From: Schaalia sp. Marseille-Q2122
GTDB lineage: Bacteria; Actinomycetota; Actinomycetes; Actinomycetales; Actinomycetaceae
Assembly: GCF_903645355.1 (NCBI RefSeq)
Contig: NZ_CAHJXR010000006.1
Location: 1 to 64,000, forward strand
DNA: 64,000 bases
Reading direction: 5' to 3'
Below are positions 10,208 to 18,658 of this stretch, piece by piece; position 1 is the stretch's first letter; each line of letters starts with the position of its first letter. The notes beneath the pieces are model-generated. The model saw only the letters and a program-made list of their open reading frames with translations. It was not told the origin of the DNA and searched no databases. The position numbers and the translations under genes were made by a program.

Positions 10208-10282
10208 CCCTGCCCACCCCCGCCCATGGGAGGGTTGTTGCATTTTCTGGGGGTTATGCGGTGTGCAAACTGCAACGCGGTG
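10208..10282. repeat. 75-bp intergenic repeat, copy 2
   Basis: Second copy of the 9947-10021 element. One of the two differences breaks the inverted repeat (GTTGCATTTT against AAACTGCAAC). It ends 27 bases before the tRNA terminator hairpin. Confidence 0.85.
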
Positions 10283-10309
10283 GGGAAAAGCGGGGAAAGA
10301 AAAAGCAAA

Positions 10310-10335
10310 ACCCCGGAACCAACCGGTTCCGGGGT
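10310..10335 (-). terminator. Rho-independent terminator of tRNA-Ser
   Basis: ACCCCGGAACC (10310-10320) and GGTTCCGGGGT (10325-10335) form a perfect 11-bp stem with loop AACC. On the - strand it is followed by TTTTGCTTTTT, a convincing U tract. Confidence 0.9.
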
Positions 10336-10341
10336 GATCTG

Positions 10342-10426
10342 CGGAGGATGGGGGATTCGAACCCCCGAGGGCTTGCACCCAACACGCTTTCCAAGCGTGC
10401 GCCATAGGCCACTAGGCGAATCCTCC
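10342..10426 (-). tRNA. tRNA-Ser(GGA)
   Basis: The - strand sequence folds as a class II tRNA. The acceptor stem GGAGGAT/ATCCTCC is followed by discriminator G. The anticodon arm is CACGC-TTGGAAA-GCGTG with anticodon GGA, there is a long variable arm typical of serine tRNA, and the T arm is GGGGG-TTCGAAT-CCCCC. CCA is not encoded. It reads UCC and UCU codons. Confidence 0.95.
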
Positions 10427-10692
10427 GTGCACACAAAAGTGCGTGCTCAGATATGTTAGCGCCTTTCAGCATCAAGCACCTAATCCGATCCGTCCTCCCC
10501 CGCCGTGGGATCGCTCACGCACAGGAGCGGTGACACAAAAGCCGCAGGCAGTGAAAACCATGCACAAACTCGGGAGCTAAAGCCCAAGAAAGGCAGGAAA
10601 AGCATCCGAAACATAGGGGGTCAATGCTCGTCACGAGGGAAGGCAAGAGATCCGGAAGGAAGATCAGCGAAGCGAGGCAGGGAGAAAACCTT

Positions 10693-12049
10693 TCACACGC
10701 GCTCACACAGGACGGCAACCTCGGCATGATCCGTGTGCGGGAACATGTCAAAAAGACGCCCCTCCACAACCCGCAGCGCGGGCATGGCAGCCAGATCCTT
10801 GGCCAGAGTCACGGGATTGCACGAGGAGTAGATGACCCGCGGCGCCGCGCACTCATTGAGCCATCCGGCCAGGTCAGGGCCAATACCGCGCCTGGGCGGG
10901 TTGACCACCACAACATCCGGAGCCGAAGCCGCATCCTGCTCAACCGCCCACGCGACAGCATCCCCGGCGATAAAGCGGGCGCGCGCCTCGGCCTCGTCAG
11001 CCCACAGGTCGCGGGCTGAACGCTGAGCGGAGGCAATGGCAACGGGCGAGACCTCCACGCCGACAACCTGGCGCACTCCGGCGGCAGCGGCATGCAGGGC
11101 AAAGCCTCCCACCCCGCAGTAGAGGTCCCACAGGGTGGCGGGCAGAGGCTCCAGCACCGCCAGGCGAAGGCAAACATGCAGGAGTCAGCGGGGCCGAGGA
11201 GGTAGACAGCGGCGCGGCCGACGGGAGGGACGCAGGCTGCGGACTCCCGACAGTGACGGACGAGGCCCCCTGCGCGGCCTCTCCCCCGAGTAGACCACCC
11301 TCTGCGCGCTCCAGGCACCGCCCTCGCAGCCTCTCCCCGGCCACCCGCGCCCCCGCCGCCCAGCGGGCGGCCTGCCGGTAGAGCTGGGCGGCAACCTGCG
11401 TATTGGTCTGGGTGAAACTCTGCGGCCCGACATGCAAGGTCACATCCCCAACCCGCATGGGCAGGGTCGCGGCCTCGGTGAGCAGCACTTCTTCTGCCCC
11501 TTCGACGAGGGCGGCGTGCGTGGGGTGAAGGTTGACGCTGGCAACGACCAGGGTGGGCAGGAGTTCGCGCAGGCGCACCAGCCGCGAGCGCAGCAGCGCC
11601 TCGTAGCGGCGCGAGCGCAGGACGAAACGCACCATGAGGCCACCATCGGCGGCGACTGTGACCAGCAGATACTTGAGTTCACCGCGGCGGGCGGCCACGT
11701 CGTAGGGCTCAAGTTTGAGCTCGGCAACGAAAGCGGAGAGGGCGGGCATGGCGGCGCGCAGCTGCGGGTCAAGGATGGGGCAGGCGGACAGGTCCACGCC
11801 CTTCCACTCAGCGTCAAGCAAACCCAACGTGGGCGCGCCCGCCGCACCGCCGACGGCCATTTTCGCTTTGGTGCGGAAGTTTTCGGGGGACGAGGCCGCC
11901 GCCGCAAGCCAGGTCATGTGGGCGGCGCTGGGGACGCTGGCCAGGAGGTTGGCGACTGCGTCTTGGCGGCGGTGAAGCTGCTCGGGGTATGCGACATTGA
12001 GGTGCGTGCAGGAACGGCACAGCCCCTGGTGGAAGTAGTCGCAAAACAT
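10693..12049 (-). pseudogene. rlmC: RlmC-type 23S rRNA m5U747 methyltransferase, frameshifted
   Basis: The N-terminal frame (12049 to about 11180) begins MFCDYFHQGLCRSC, with the Cys spacing of the RlmC iron-sulphur site, and contains FTQTNTQVAAQLY of the RumA/RlmC fold. The C-terminal frame (11157 to 10693) has the SAM motif WDLYCGVGGFALH, then NPPRRG and SSCNP with the catalytic Cys. The two halves are in different frames, offset as if one base were inserted. The switch must lie between about 11187, where the second frame has a stop, and 11158. The TTT in TGTTTGCC is a candidate. Between the halves is a low-complexity insert of about 55 residues rich in Gly, Ala, Ser and Pro. Either a broken gene or a base-calling error. 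Confidence 0.75.
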
Positions 12050-12102
12050 AGTGACATTTTGTCACGCCCCGCAGGAGGGAGACGAGTGCGAAGCACACCC
12101 GC

Positions 12103-12179
12103 CCTCCGCGCCCGGACATGGCCCCCACGCCTAGCCCCGTCCTCCGCGCCCGAACATGACCCCCACGCCCGGACATGGC
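12103..12179. repeat. 29-bp direct repeats with CGCCCGGACATGG core
   Basis: 12103-12131 and 12141-12169 are near-identical 29-bp repeats spaced 38 bp start to start. A third partial copy, CGCCCGGACATGGC, follows at 12166-12179. They lie in the gap between the SHIRT-protein gene and rlmC. Function unknown. Confidence 0.65.
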
Positions 12180-12182
12180 AAT

Positions 12183-12222
12183 GCCCAGGGCGAGGACCCT
12201 GGAAAGAATCCTCACCCTGGGC
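12183..12222 (-). terminator. Hairpin after the SHIRT-protein gene
   Basis: GCCCAGGG then GAGGA pair with TCCTC then CCCTGGGC, with one internal mismatch, 68 bases downstream of the SHIRT gene stop. Probable terminator without a clear U run. Confidence 0.5.
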
Positions 12223-12290
12223 TTACCACAGGCGTTGATGCGCGTGTCAGGCGCGCATGCCGCCTTCGTGTGCCACGAGGGGCATGCCCC

Positions 12291-14774
12291 TTAGCCTCGG
12301 CGTCGCCTGAGCAGAAGCAGCAGGCCGCCAGCAGCCACAATGCTTGCCGCGATCACGGGAACACTGCCGCTGGCACCGGTCTTGGACAAGCCCTGCTTGC
12401 CACTGGGCGCGCTCTTGTCCGCCTTGATCTTTGTCTGGTCGGACGCGCCCGGCTTGCCCTTGCCGGATTGCCCCTTGTCCTTGCCGTCTGTCGGAGGGAC
12501 AGGGTCCTTGGGAAGAGGCTGTTTCGGGTCGGTGGACTTAATGAAGGTCCACTTGGGGACGAAGGGCAGGGCATAGACGAGTTGGATGTCTTTGAGGGCA
12601 AAGAGCGCCGCGCCGTTTCCGCCACCGGCGCCACTGGGTTGAGCGTTGACGGTGAGGTGTTTGCTCAGTTCCTCCAGGGTGAAGCATTCCTTCTCCCACC
12701 CGTCGAATCGCCAGGTCCCGCCCTCGACTGCGACCTCGGTCTTGAGAGGCGGAGGAGCACACACCTTGCCATCGCGGATGACGGGGGTGGCGTCGGTGTC
12801 GTGCATCTTTTTCACTGCCTCGGGCAGTTCGGCGGGGAAGTTCAGCTTGGCGTTGAATTCGCGCGCGTGGTAGGTCCATGTGCCGGTGACGGTCAGGTCA
12901 CCCACCAGGGTTTCCTTGGTGACATTCCACCCGTTGAAGCGCCACTCGCCTTCGACAGAAGCGAGGACGGTGCTCGCCGGGGCGTCGGGCTCAAGCGTCG
13001 TGCCCCAGGCGAGGCTCTGCGCGTCGGGCAGCAGGGCTTTAACCTCGTCGGACAGAGCCTTGTCGCTGGTGGAGGTGAACACGTAGGTGACGGTGTGCAT
13101 GGCCGGGTCCAGGGTCCACTTGCCGACGAAGCTCACCTGCTCTTGGGCGTCCTCGACCTTGTCGGGGGTCCATCCCTGGAAGGTCCAGGTGCCTGCCGGC
13201 GTGGTGAGCGTGTTTTGCGAGGGCGCTGGCGCAACCACCGTCTCGCCTTGCGTGTACTGTTCGCCGACGGGCAGGAGGGCCAGGATTTCGGCGGGGAGGG
13301 TGGCGCCCTCGGTGGCGGATTCGAAGGTGAAGACGGGGGTGAAGGTGGGGGTGGGCTGGTAGGTCCAGGTGCCCGTCACCTTCGTTGCTTCACTAATCGA
13401 GGCAATGGTGCTGGGTTCCCATCCGCTGAACACCCACGCTCCCTTGTCGACCTCAATGCGTGCTGGACGCGGCAAGGGCAAGAGCACTTCGCTACCGTGT
13501 GGGGCGGAGAGTTCTGCGGGCAGGGTTGCTGTCACCGTGTCCGGTAGTGTCAGCGCATGGTCTGCTGAGCGGTATTCGAAGGTGACGGCGTAGCTATTGC
13601 GCGCGAATTCCCAGGTGCCGGTGTAGGTGTGTTCGGGCCCTGCAGGCCAGGAGATGCGCCCGCCATTCCATCCCTTGAAGGTCCACACGCCTGAGGGAAC
13701 GGTGACCTCGGTGCTCCTCAGATCAATGGGCCCGATGGCGCTGACGGGCGCTTTACGTTCCTGAGCTGCGGGGAGCAGCTTCGTGACTTCTTCTGGCAGC
13801 GGGGTGGCATCAGATGAGACGAAGGTGTAGTTGATGGTCACGTCGCGGTCGCGGTCGTAGCCCCACCTGCCGACGACCTCAACGGGGCCTTGGATGTTTT
13901 CGATGACGGCGGGTTCCCATCCCTGGAAACGCCATGTCTTGTTTTCCCAGTAGTCGCGAACCACGTTGACGCGAGGGGGTGCGATGGTGATGGTTTCACC
14001 GCGTGGGTATTCGCTTGTCCTGGGTAGCTGGTATTCAAGGGAGTAGGGGAATTCGTGGTCAGGTGTCGTGTTTTCGAAGCGGTAGGAGACAGGGTAGGTG
14101 AGGGGTCCTGACTTCCATGTGCCGGTGAAGACGACGGTGTCGCCGGTGACGGCTTGGCTCGTGTGGTCCCATCCTTGGAAGGTCCATTGAATGTCTGTCA
14201 GTCGCACAGTGGTTTCACTCAAGCCGCTGGGGGCGACCTGTGGAATTCCGGGGATGGTTGTGCGGTTCTTGGGCAGGAGCGCCGTCACCTCGGGCGGGAG
14301 GGTCGATCCGTCTTCTGCGACGAAGCGGTGTTCGACGGTTGCGGTGGGGTGAGCGGCGTCTACTGCGCCGAGGGAGACGCGGGTGATGCGGCCTCGTCCG
14401 TTGCCCAAACTATCGGCGTAGTAGGCCTTTTCTGCCGGTTCGACAACGACGGGGACGATGCTGCGTGCGGGCACGTCGAATCCTGCGAGGCCGTCGGCGA
14501 GCTCACTGAGTGTCACGACCTTGCTTGTTGCGCCCACGCTGACCTTGACTTTCGCGTCGCGCGCGATGCTGGCGTCGAGGGAGACTGCCATGTTGACGGT
14601 TTCGTCGCTGGCGTTCTTGGCGTAGGCGATGGCCTTGGAGATGCCGCCCTTGGGGCTGTTGATCGTTTCCAAAGCCTTGGTGTCGACTGCGCTCATGGTG
14701 CCCTTGACGAGGTTGGTCGCGTTGTTGGGGGCGTAGACGGGGGCTCCCTTGGTGGCGACCTTGATGATGGGCAC
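12291..14774 (-). CDS. SHIRT-repeat and wall-anchor half of a frameshifted fucosidase
   Basis: As read, 827 codons from a GTG at 14774, but this is the C-terminal part of the upstream GH29 gene in another frame. It holds seven tandem SHIRT-type repeats of about 75-80 residues, the last degenerate. Each ends in a WTFQGW-like strand followed by a GTW strand (WTFQGWDH, WRFQGWEP, WTFKGWNG, WVFSGWEP, WTFQGWTP, WRFNGWNV, WRFDGWEK). A Lys/Pro/Gly-rich wall-spanning region follows, then LSKTG, a hydrophobic helix and RRRRG. SHIRT domains are rigid stalks that lift a functional head above the cell wall. It has no signal peptide of its own, which supports it being the tail of the fucosidase. Confidence 0.8.
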   Translation of the reverse strand: MPIIKVATKGAPVYAPNNATNLVKGTMSAVDTKALETINSPKGGISKAIAYAKNASDETVNMAVSLDASIARDAKVKVSVGATSKVVTLSELADGLAGFDVPARSIVPVVVEPAEKAYYADSLGNGRGRITRVSLGAVDAAHPTATVEHRFVAEDGSTLPPEVTALLPKNRTTIPGIPQVAPSGLSETTVRLTDIQWTFQGWDHTSQAVTGDTVVFTGTWKSGPLTYPVSYRFENTTPDHEFPYSLEYQLPRTSEYPRGETITIAPPRVNVVRDYWENKTWRFQGWEPAVIENIQGPVEVVGRWGYDRDRDVTINYTFVSSDATPLPEEVTKLLPAAQERKAPVSAIGPIDLRSTEVTVPSGVWTFKGWNGGRISWPAGPEHTYTGTWEFARNSYAVTFEYRSADHALTLPDTVTATLPAELSAPHGSEVLLPLPRPARIEVDKGAWVFSGWEPSTIASISEATKVTGTWTYQPTPTFTPVFTFESATEGATLPAEILALLPVGEQYTQGETVVAPAPSQNTLTTPAGTWTFQGWTPDKVEDAQEQVSFVGKWTLDPAMHTVTYVFTSTSDKALSDEVKALLPDAQSLAWGTTLEPDAPASTVLASVEGEWRFNGWNVTKETLVGDLTVTGTWTYHAREFNAKLNFPAELPEAVKKMHDTDATPVIRDGKVCAPPPLKTEVAVEGGTWRFDGWEKECFTLEELSKHLTVNAQPSGAGGGNGAALFALKDIQLVYALPFVPKWTFIKSTDPKQPLPKDPVPPTDGKDKGQSGKGKPGASDQTKIKADKSAPSGKQGLSKTGASGSVPVIAASIVAAGGLLLLLRRRRG

Positions 14775-16138
14775 TGCGGGTCGGGTGGGGTGTCGGGCAG
14801 GGTGATGAGCAGGTCGTTGTTGTCGACGGAGTAGGTGAGGTTCTGGGGCGAGGCTGCCGTGGCGTCATCGACGGTGACGGCGGTGACGTTGGTGCCCGCC
14901 CCGGGAAGGCGGATGGTCTTGTCCTCGGGCCAGGAGGTGATGCCCAGGTAGACGGCGTCTCCGTTGATCACCGTGTGTCCCCACCGTTGTGTGGGGTAAT
15001 AGGTGGGGACAGCGCCGTGAATCACGTTGGGGTGGCGGGCGTTCCAGGCTTGGATGCCTTCGAGGATCTTCACTTCAAAGGGGTCGAATTCACCCGTGCC
15101 GCGCGGGCCAATGTTAAGGAGGTACTGGCCACCGTTGGCGACGGTGGTGAAGAGGTTTTCGACCTCGTGCTGGGTTTGTTCAGCAACGCCTTCTGGCCGG
15201 TTGCGGATCTCTTGGACTTCGGGCCAGGTGCAGTAGCCCCAGCACTTGGGGAAGGTGGAGCGGATGGATTCCCAGGGGGCGAGGGTCTTTTTGGTGGTGA
15301 GGTGGTTGTCGCCGCCGACCTCGAAGTCGCCCTTACTATTCCACACGCGGGAGTTCACCAGGGTGTTGGGCGAGAATTCGCGTACCCACTGGGCCATTTG
15401 GGCGGATTGTTCGGCGGTGGGCCCGCCCATGTCGAACCACAGTTCGGGGACTTCTCCGTATTTTCCGGAGAGCAGTTCCTTGAGCTGATCGTGGATGAGG
15501 GCCATCATCTCTTCGTCAAGGGTGTTGCGGTTTTGGTAGGGCTCGGGCGTTTGCTTCGTCCAGTCAATGATGGAGAAGTAGAAGGCGAGTTTGATGCCCA
15601 TGCCATTGCAGGCATCAGCGAGTTCCTTCATTGGATCGCGCTTACCTGGGGCCTTCTCGTAGAAGTCGTAGTTGGTAGTGCCGGTGTTCCACATGGCGAA
15701 GCCATCGTGGTGTTTAGAGGTCACCAGCAGGTACTTCATGCCCGCGTCTTTGGCACGTTGACACCATTGTTGGGCACTGAACTGGGGAATGGTCATTTCC
15801 GAGGCGGCTTTAAGATAGTCCTCGTCGGGGATGCCCATATTGTTTCGGCTAATACCCCAGGCTTTGATCTGTTCGGGGTAGCCGAGCCATTGGCGCTCGC
15901 CCTTGTAGTAGCCGCCGAAGGTAGAGTAGACGCCCCAGTGGATGAAGAGGCCAAAACGCAGGTCTTGCCAGGCTTTGATGCGGGGGTCTTCACTGAGGGT
16001 CATTGCCGCCGGGGTGCCTGCGATGGCAGGTGTTTCGGGGGCAGCTGGGGGAGTGATGGGATCGGCATGTGCCGCCGTGATACCGCCCATCATGAGGGCG
16101 GCAGACAGGAGTGTTCCTGTCATCCTTCTTAAACTCAT
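14693..16138 (-). CDS. Secreted GH29 alpha-L-fucosidase half of a frameshifted gene
   Basis: Begins MSLRRMTGTLLSAALMMGG, a signal peptide, with GGAAGG before the ATG at 16138. The GH29 catalytic domain spans roughly residues 40-400, with FGLFIHWGVYS near its start, KYLLVTSKHHDGFAMW, and ELWFDMGGP carrying the nucleophile Asp. The frame runs correctly to DLLITLPDTP and then loses sense. One extra base in the C4-A-C3 stretch near 14787-14793 would continue it as TRPAVPIIKVATKGAP, the start of the SHIRT half. The full product would be about 1280 residues. It should remove fucose from host mucin or milk-type glycans at the cell surface. It diverges from the dnaK operon. Confidence 0.85.
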   Translation of the reverse strand: MSLRRMTGTLLSAALMMGGITAAHADPITPPAAPETPAIAGTPAAMTLSEDPRIKAWQDLRFGLFIHWGVYSTFGGYYKGERQWLGYPEQIKAWGISRNNMGIPDEDYLKAASEMTIPQFSAQQWCQRAKDAGMKYLLVTSKHHDGFAMWNTGTTNYDFYEKAPGKRDPMKELADACNGMGIKLAFYFSIIDWTKQTPEPYQNRNTLDEEMMALIHDQLKELLSGKYGEVPELWFDMGGPTAEQSAQMAQWVREFSPNTLVNSRVWNSKGDFEVGGDNHLTTKKTLAPWESIRSTFPKCWGYCTWPEVQEIRNRPEGVAEQTQHEVENLFTTVANGGQYLLNIGPRGTGEFDPFEVKILEGIQAWNARHPNVIHGAVPTYYPTQRWGHTVINGDAVYLGITSWPEDKTIRLPGAGTNVTAVTVDDATAASPQNLTYSVDNNDLLITLPDTPPDPQCPSSRSPPREPPSTPPTTRPTSSRAP

Positions 16139-16322
16139 CGTCGAGCCTTCCGGGTGATGCCGCGGCCTCGTTGCCACGGCTTTTCAACTTTAACAACAGG
16201 CACTTATTTTTTTCCAGCGGTTTCACAGGGTATTTTGCCTGTATACACACCCCTCGAACCTACTTTTTTCCGACATTTTTCTCTTTCTTCGACGGAACCA
16301 CAAAACTATCCCCCGCCACAAA

Positions 16323-16343
16323 CTTGAGTCGATGTGACTCAAC
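16323..16343. promoter_or_regulatory. HAIR operator 1 (HspR)
   Basis: CTTGAGT-N7-ACTCAAC matches the HspR operator consensus CTTGAGT-N7-ACTCAAG at all but the last base. It is the distal of two sites upstream of dnaK. Confidence 0.9.
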
Positions 16344-16385
16344 TTCCACTCTTTCCACTTGCGCCCCCTACCGCCCCGAACTAAC

Positions 16386-16406
16386 CTTGAGTCCATCACA
16401 CTCAAT
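16386..16406. promoter_or_regulatory. HAIR operator 2 (HspR), overlapping dnaK promoter
   Basis: CTTGAGT-N7-ACTCAAT, 63 bp downstream of site 1. Its TTGAGT can double as a -35 element, with GATAGT at 16410-16415 as a -10 after a 17-base spacer, so bound HspR would cover the promoter. Confidence 0.88.
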
Positions 16407-16475
16407 CTTGATAGTGGTTGCTCAACTACAGACGAGACCCCTCGAAGAGCAACCCTCACGAAAGGACACCAACCT

Positions 16476-18329
16476 ATGGCACGTGCAGTCGGCATCGACC
16501 TCGGCACCACCAACTCCGCAATCGCCGTCCTCGAAGGCGGCGAACCCACCATCATCGCCAACGCAGAAGGCCTGCGCACCACCCCCTCGGTGGTCGCCTT
16601 CTCCAAGACCGGCGAGGTCCTGGTCGGCGAAATCGCCAAGCGCCAAGCCGTCACCAACGTTGACCGCACCATCTCCTCCGTCAAGCGCCACATGGGCACC
16701 GACTGGACCACCTCCATTGACGACAAGACCTACACCGCGCAGGAAATCTCCGCCCGCATCCTGGGCAAGCTCAAGCGCGACGCCGAGCAGTACCTCGGCG
16801 AGCCCGTCACCGACGCCGTCATCACCGTCCCGGCCTACTTCAACGACGCTGAGCGTCAGGCCACCAAGGATGCCGGCCAGATCGCCGGCCTAAACGTCCA
16901 GCGCATCGTCAACGAGCCCACCGCCGCAGCCCTGGCCTACGGCCTCGAAAAGGGCAAGGAAGACGAACTCATCCTCGTCTTCGACCTCGGCGGCGGCACC
17001 TTCGACGTCTCCCTGCTCGAAATCGGCAAGGACGACGAGGACGGCTTCGCCACCATCCAGGTGCGCGCAACCGCCGGCGACAACCGCCTGGGTGGCGACG
17101 ACTGGGACCAGCGCATCGTCGAGTGGCTGATCCAGCAGGTCAAGACCAAGACCGGCGCTGACCTGTCCAAGGACCCCGTTGCCCTGCAGCGCCTGAAGGA
17201 AGCCGCTGAGCAGGCCAAGAAGGAACTCTCCTCGGCCACCAGCACCAATATCTCCCTGCAGTACCTGTCGATGACCGCCGACGGCCCCATCCATCTCGAT
17301 GAGACCCTCACCCGCGCCAAGTTCGAGGAAATGACCTCCGACCTGCTTGAGCGCACCAAGGCTCCCTTCCACACCGTCATCCGTGACGCTGGCATCCAGG
17401 TGTCCGACATTGACCACGTTGTCCTCGTGGGTGGCTCCACCCGTATGCCCGCCGTCAGCGACGTCGTCAAGGAACTGACCGGTGGCCGTGAGCCCAACAA
17501 GGGTGTCAACCCTGACGAGGTCGTCGCCGTGGGCGCAGCCCTGCAGGCAGGCGTCATTCAGGGCGACCGTAAGGACGTCCTCCTCATTGACGTCACCCCC
17601 CTGTCCCTGGGTATCGAGACCAAGGGCGGCTTCATGACTAAGCTCATTGAGCGCAACACCGCTATTCCGAAGAAGGCCTCTGAGGTCTTCTCCACCGCTG
17701 AGGATGGCCAGCCCTCCGTGCTGATCCAGGTCTACCAGGGTGAGCGCGAGTTCGCTCGTGACAATAAGCTCCTTGGCACCTTCGAGCTCGGCGGCATTGC
17801 CCCCGCTCCTCGCGGCGTGCCCCAGATTGAGGTCACCTTCGACATTGACGCCAACGGCATTGTGCACGTCTCGGCTAAGGACCGCGGTACCGGCAAGGAA
17901 CAGTCTGTGACCATCACCGGCGGCTCTGCCCTGTCCAAGGACGACATTGATCGCATGGTCAAGGAAGCCGAAGAGCACGCCGCTGAGGACAAGGCTCGCC
18001 GTGAAGAGGCTGAACTGCGCAATATGGCTGAGCAGAGCGTGTACTCCATGGAGAAGCTCCTCAAGGAAAACGAGGACAAGATCTCTGAGGAAACCCGCGC
18101 CGCCGTTCAGGCTGACGTTGACGCCGTCAAGGCAGCACTGGAGGGTTCCGACAGCGCGGCCGTCAAGACCGCGCTGGATGCCCTCAACGAGTCGGGCATG
18201 AAAATCGGCCAGGAAATCTACGCCGCTCAGCAGGCTGAAGAGGCCGCAGGCGCTACCGCTGGCGAGCAGGCTTCCTCCGATGACGATGTCATTGACGCTG
18301 AGATCGTGGACGAGGACGACAAGAAGTGA
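16476..18329 (+). CDS. dnaK: Chaperone DnaK (Hsp70)
   Basis: ATP-dependent cytoplasmic Hsp70. It starts [22 protein letters not shown] after a GAAAGGA ribosome site; the frame is open upstream, but nothing before this ATG is conserved. The nucleotide-binding domain covers about 1-360 ([30 protein letters not shown]), the linker [15 protein letters not shown] follows, then the substrate-binding domain and helical lid. The C-terminus is acidic ([11 protein letters not shown]). At 617 residues it has the length of actinobacterial DnaK. First gene of dnaK-(small ORF)-grpE-dnaJ-hspR, the classical HspR-autorepressed order. Confidence 0.98.
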   Translation: MARAVGIDLGTTNSAIAVLEGGEPTIIANAEGLRTTPSVVAFSKTGEVLVGEIAKRQAVTNVDRTISSVKRHMGTDWTTSIDDKTYTAQEISARILGKLKRDAEQYLGEPVTDAVITVPAYFNDAERQATKDAGQIAGLNVQRIVNEPTAAALAYGLEKGKEDELILVFDLGGGTFDVSLLEIGKDDEDGFATIQVRATAGDNRLGGDDWDQRIVEWLIQQVKTKTGADLSKDPVALQRLKEAAEQAKKELSSATSTNISLQYLSMTADGPIHLDETLTRAKFEEMTSDLLERTKAPFHTVIRDAGIQVSDIDHVVLVGGSTRMPAVSDVVKELTGGREPNKGVNPDEVVAVGAALQAGVIQGDRKDVLLIDVTPLSLGIETKGGFMTKLIERNTAIPKKASEVFSTAEDGQPSVLIQVYQGEREFARDNKLLGTFELGGIAPAPRGVPQIEVTFDIDANGIVHVSAKDRGTGKEQSVTITGGSALSKDDIDRMVKEAEEHAAEDKARREEAELRNMAEQSVYSMEKLLKENEDKISEETRAAVQADVDAVKAALEGSDSAAVKTALDALNESGMKIGQEIYAAQQAEEAAGATAGEQASSDDDVIDAEIVDEDDKK

Positions 18330-18354
18330 CCTGCGCCTTCTAGCGCAGCGCGGC

Positions 18355-18378
18355 GCGTGAAACCTTCGCGTTTCACGC
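18355..18378 (+). other. Intercistronic hairpin after dnaK
   Basis: GCGTGAAAC (18355-18363) and GTTTCACGC (18370-18378) form a perfect 9-bp stem with a six-base loop, 26 bases after the dnaK stop. It lacks a U run, so it is more likely an attenuation or mRNA-processing site that keeps DnaK above GrpE/DnaJ levels (inference). Confidence 0.55.
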
Positions 18379-18481
18379 CCGTCCTCCCCCTCAGTCACAA
18401 CTGCGTGACAGTCGGCGGCCGAGGCCCACACCGCCTCGGCCGCCCCCGCACTCTTCCCCTACTTCACCTTTGGAGAACCTC

Positions 18482-18616
18482 ATGAGCGACGCCCCCACCA
18501 CCAACGGCGGAGACGAACGCGACGACCTGCCCACCGCTGAGGACTGGGCTAATATCAACTTCTTTGGGGCCACCGCCTGCTCCATGCCCGGCAGTGCAGA
18601 AGACGACGAGGACTAA
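18482..18616 (+). CDS. 44-residue acidic protein in the dnaK operon
   Basis: A short ORF with a good ribosome site (GGAG six bases before the ATG) whose context closely resembles that of grpE just downstream (TTTGGAGAA-type). The product starts MSDAPTTNGGDERDDL, has the only hydrophobic patch in WANINFFGATACSM, and ends in an acidic tail GSAEDDED. No family recognised. Its position 152 bases after dnaK and 42 before grpE, on the same strand, suggests a co-transcribed small heat-shock protein. A non-coding spacer that happens to be open is the alternative. Confidence 0.55.
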   Translation: MSDAPTTNGGDERDDLPTAEDWANINFFGATACSMPGSAEDDED

Positions 18617-18658
18617 CCCGCCCGCCTGCCCACCCGGCACCAACTTTTTGGAGAAACC

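Larger units (their letters stand above)
9463..10341. other. 879-bp stretch without a confident gene
   Basis: The stretch between the adhesin start and tRNA-Ser. Its left third is the adhesin upstream region. From about 9865 to 10222 the + strand is strongly C-rich and G-poor, with recurring phrases like TTTACCCTGCCCACCCCC. It also holds two copies of a 75-bp repeat and the tRNA terminator. On the - strand 9521-9862 is open for 113 codons from a GTG. The product (ending LAANSGSSLKE, four Cys) matches nothing I know and has no good ribosome site, so I do not call it a gene. Confidence 0.6.
16139..16475. other. Divergent promoter region, fucosidase and dnaK
   Basis: 337 bp between divergent start codons. 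The right half carries two HAIR operators for HspR. The left part is AT-richer, with a T run near 16205-16212, and presumably holds the fucosidase promoter; I see no clear operator there. Confidence 0.6.

Noticed and set aside
10342-10426. tRNA-Ser as an integration site of a mobile element
   Set aside because: No integrase, no duplicated tRNA end and no phage or plasmid genes on either side.
14780-14800. Phase-variable switch in the fucosidase gene
   Set aside because: The run is only C4-A-C3, too short for efficient slippage; a one-off error or mutation is likelier.
16890-18431. Open frame of 513 codons antisense to dnaK
   Set aside because: A frequent artefact opposite dnaK in GC-rich genomes; no independent support.
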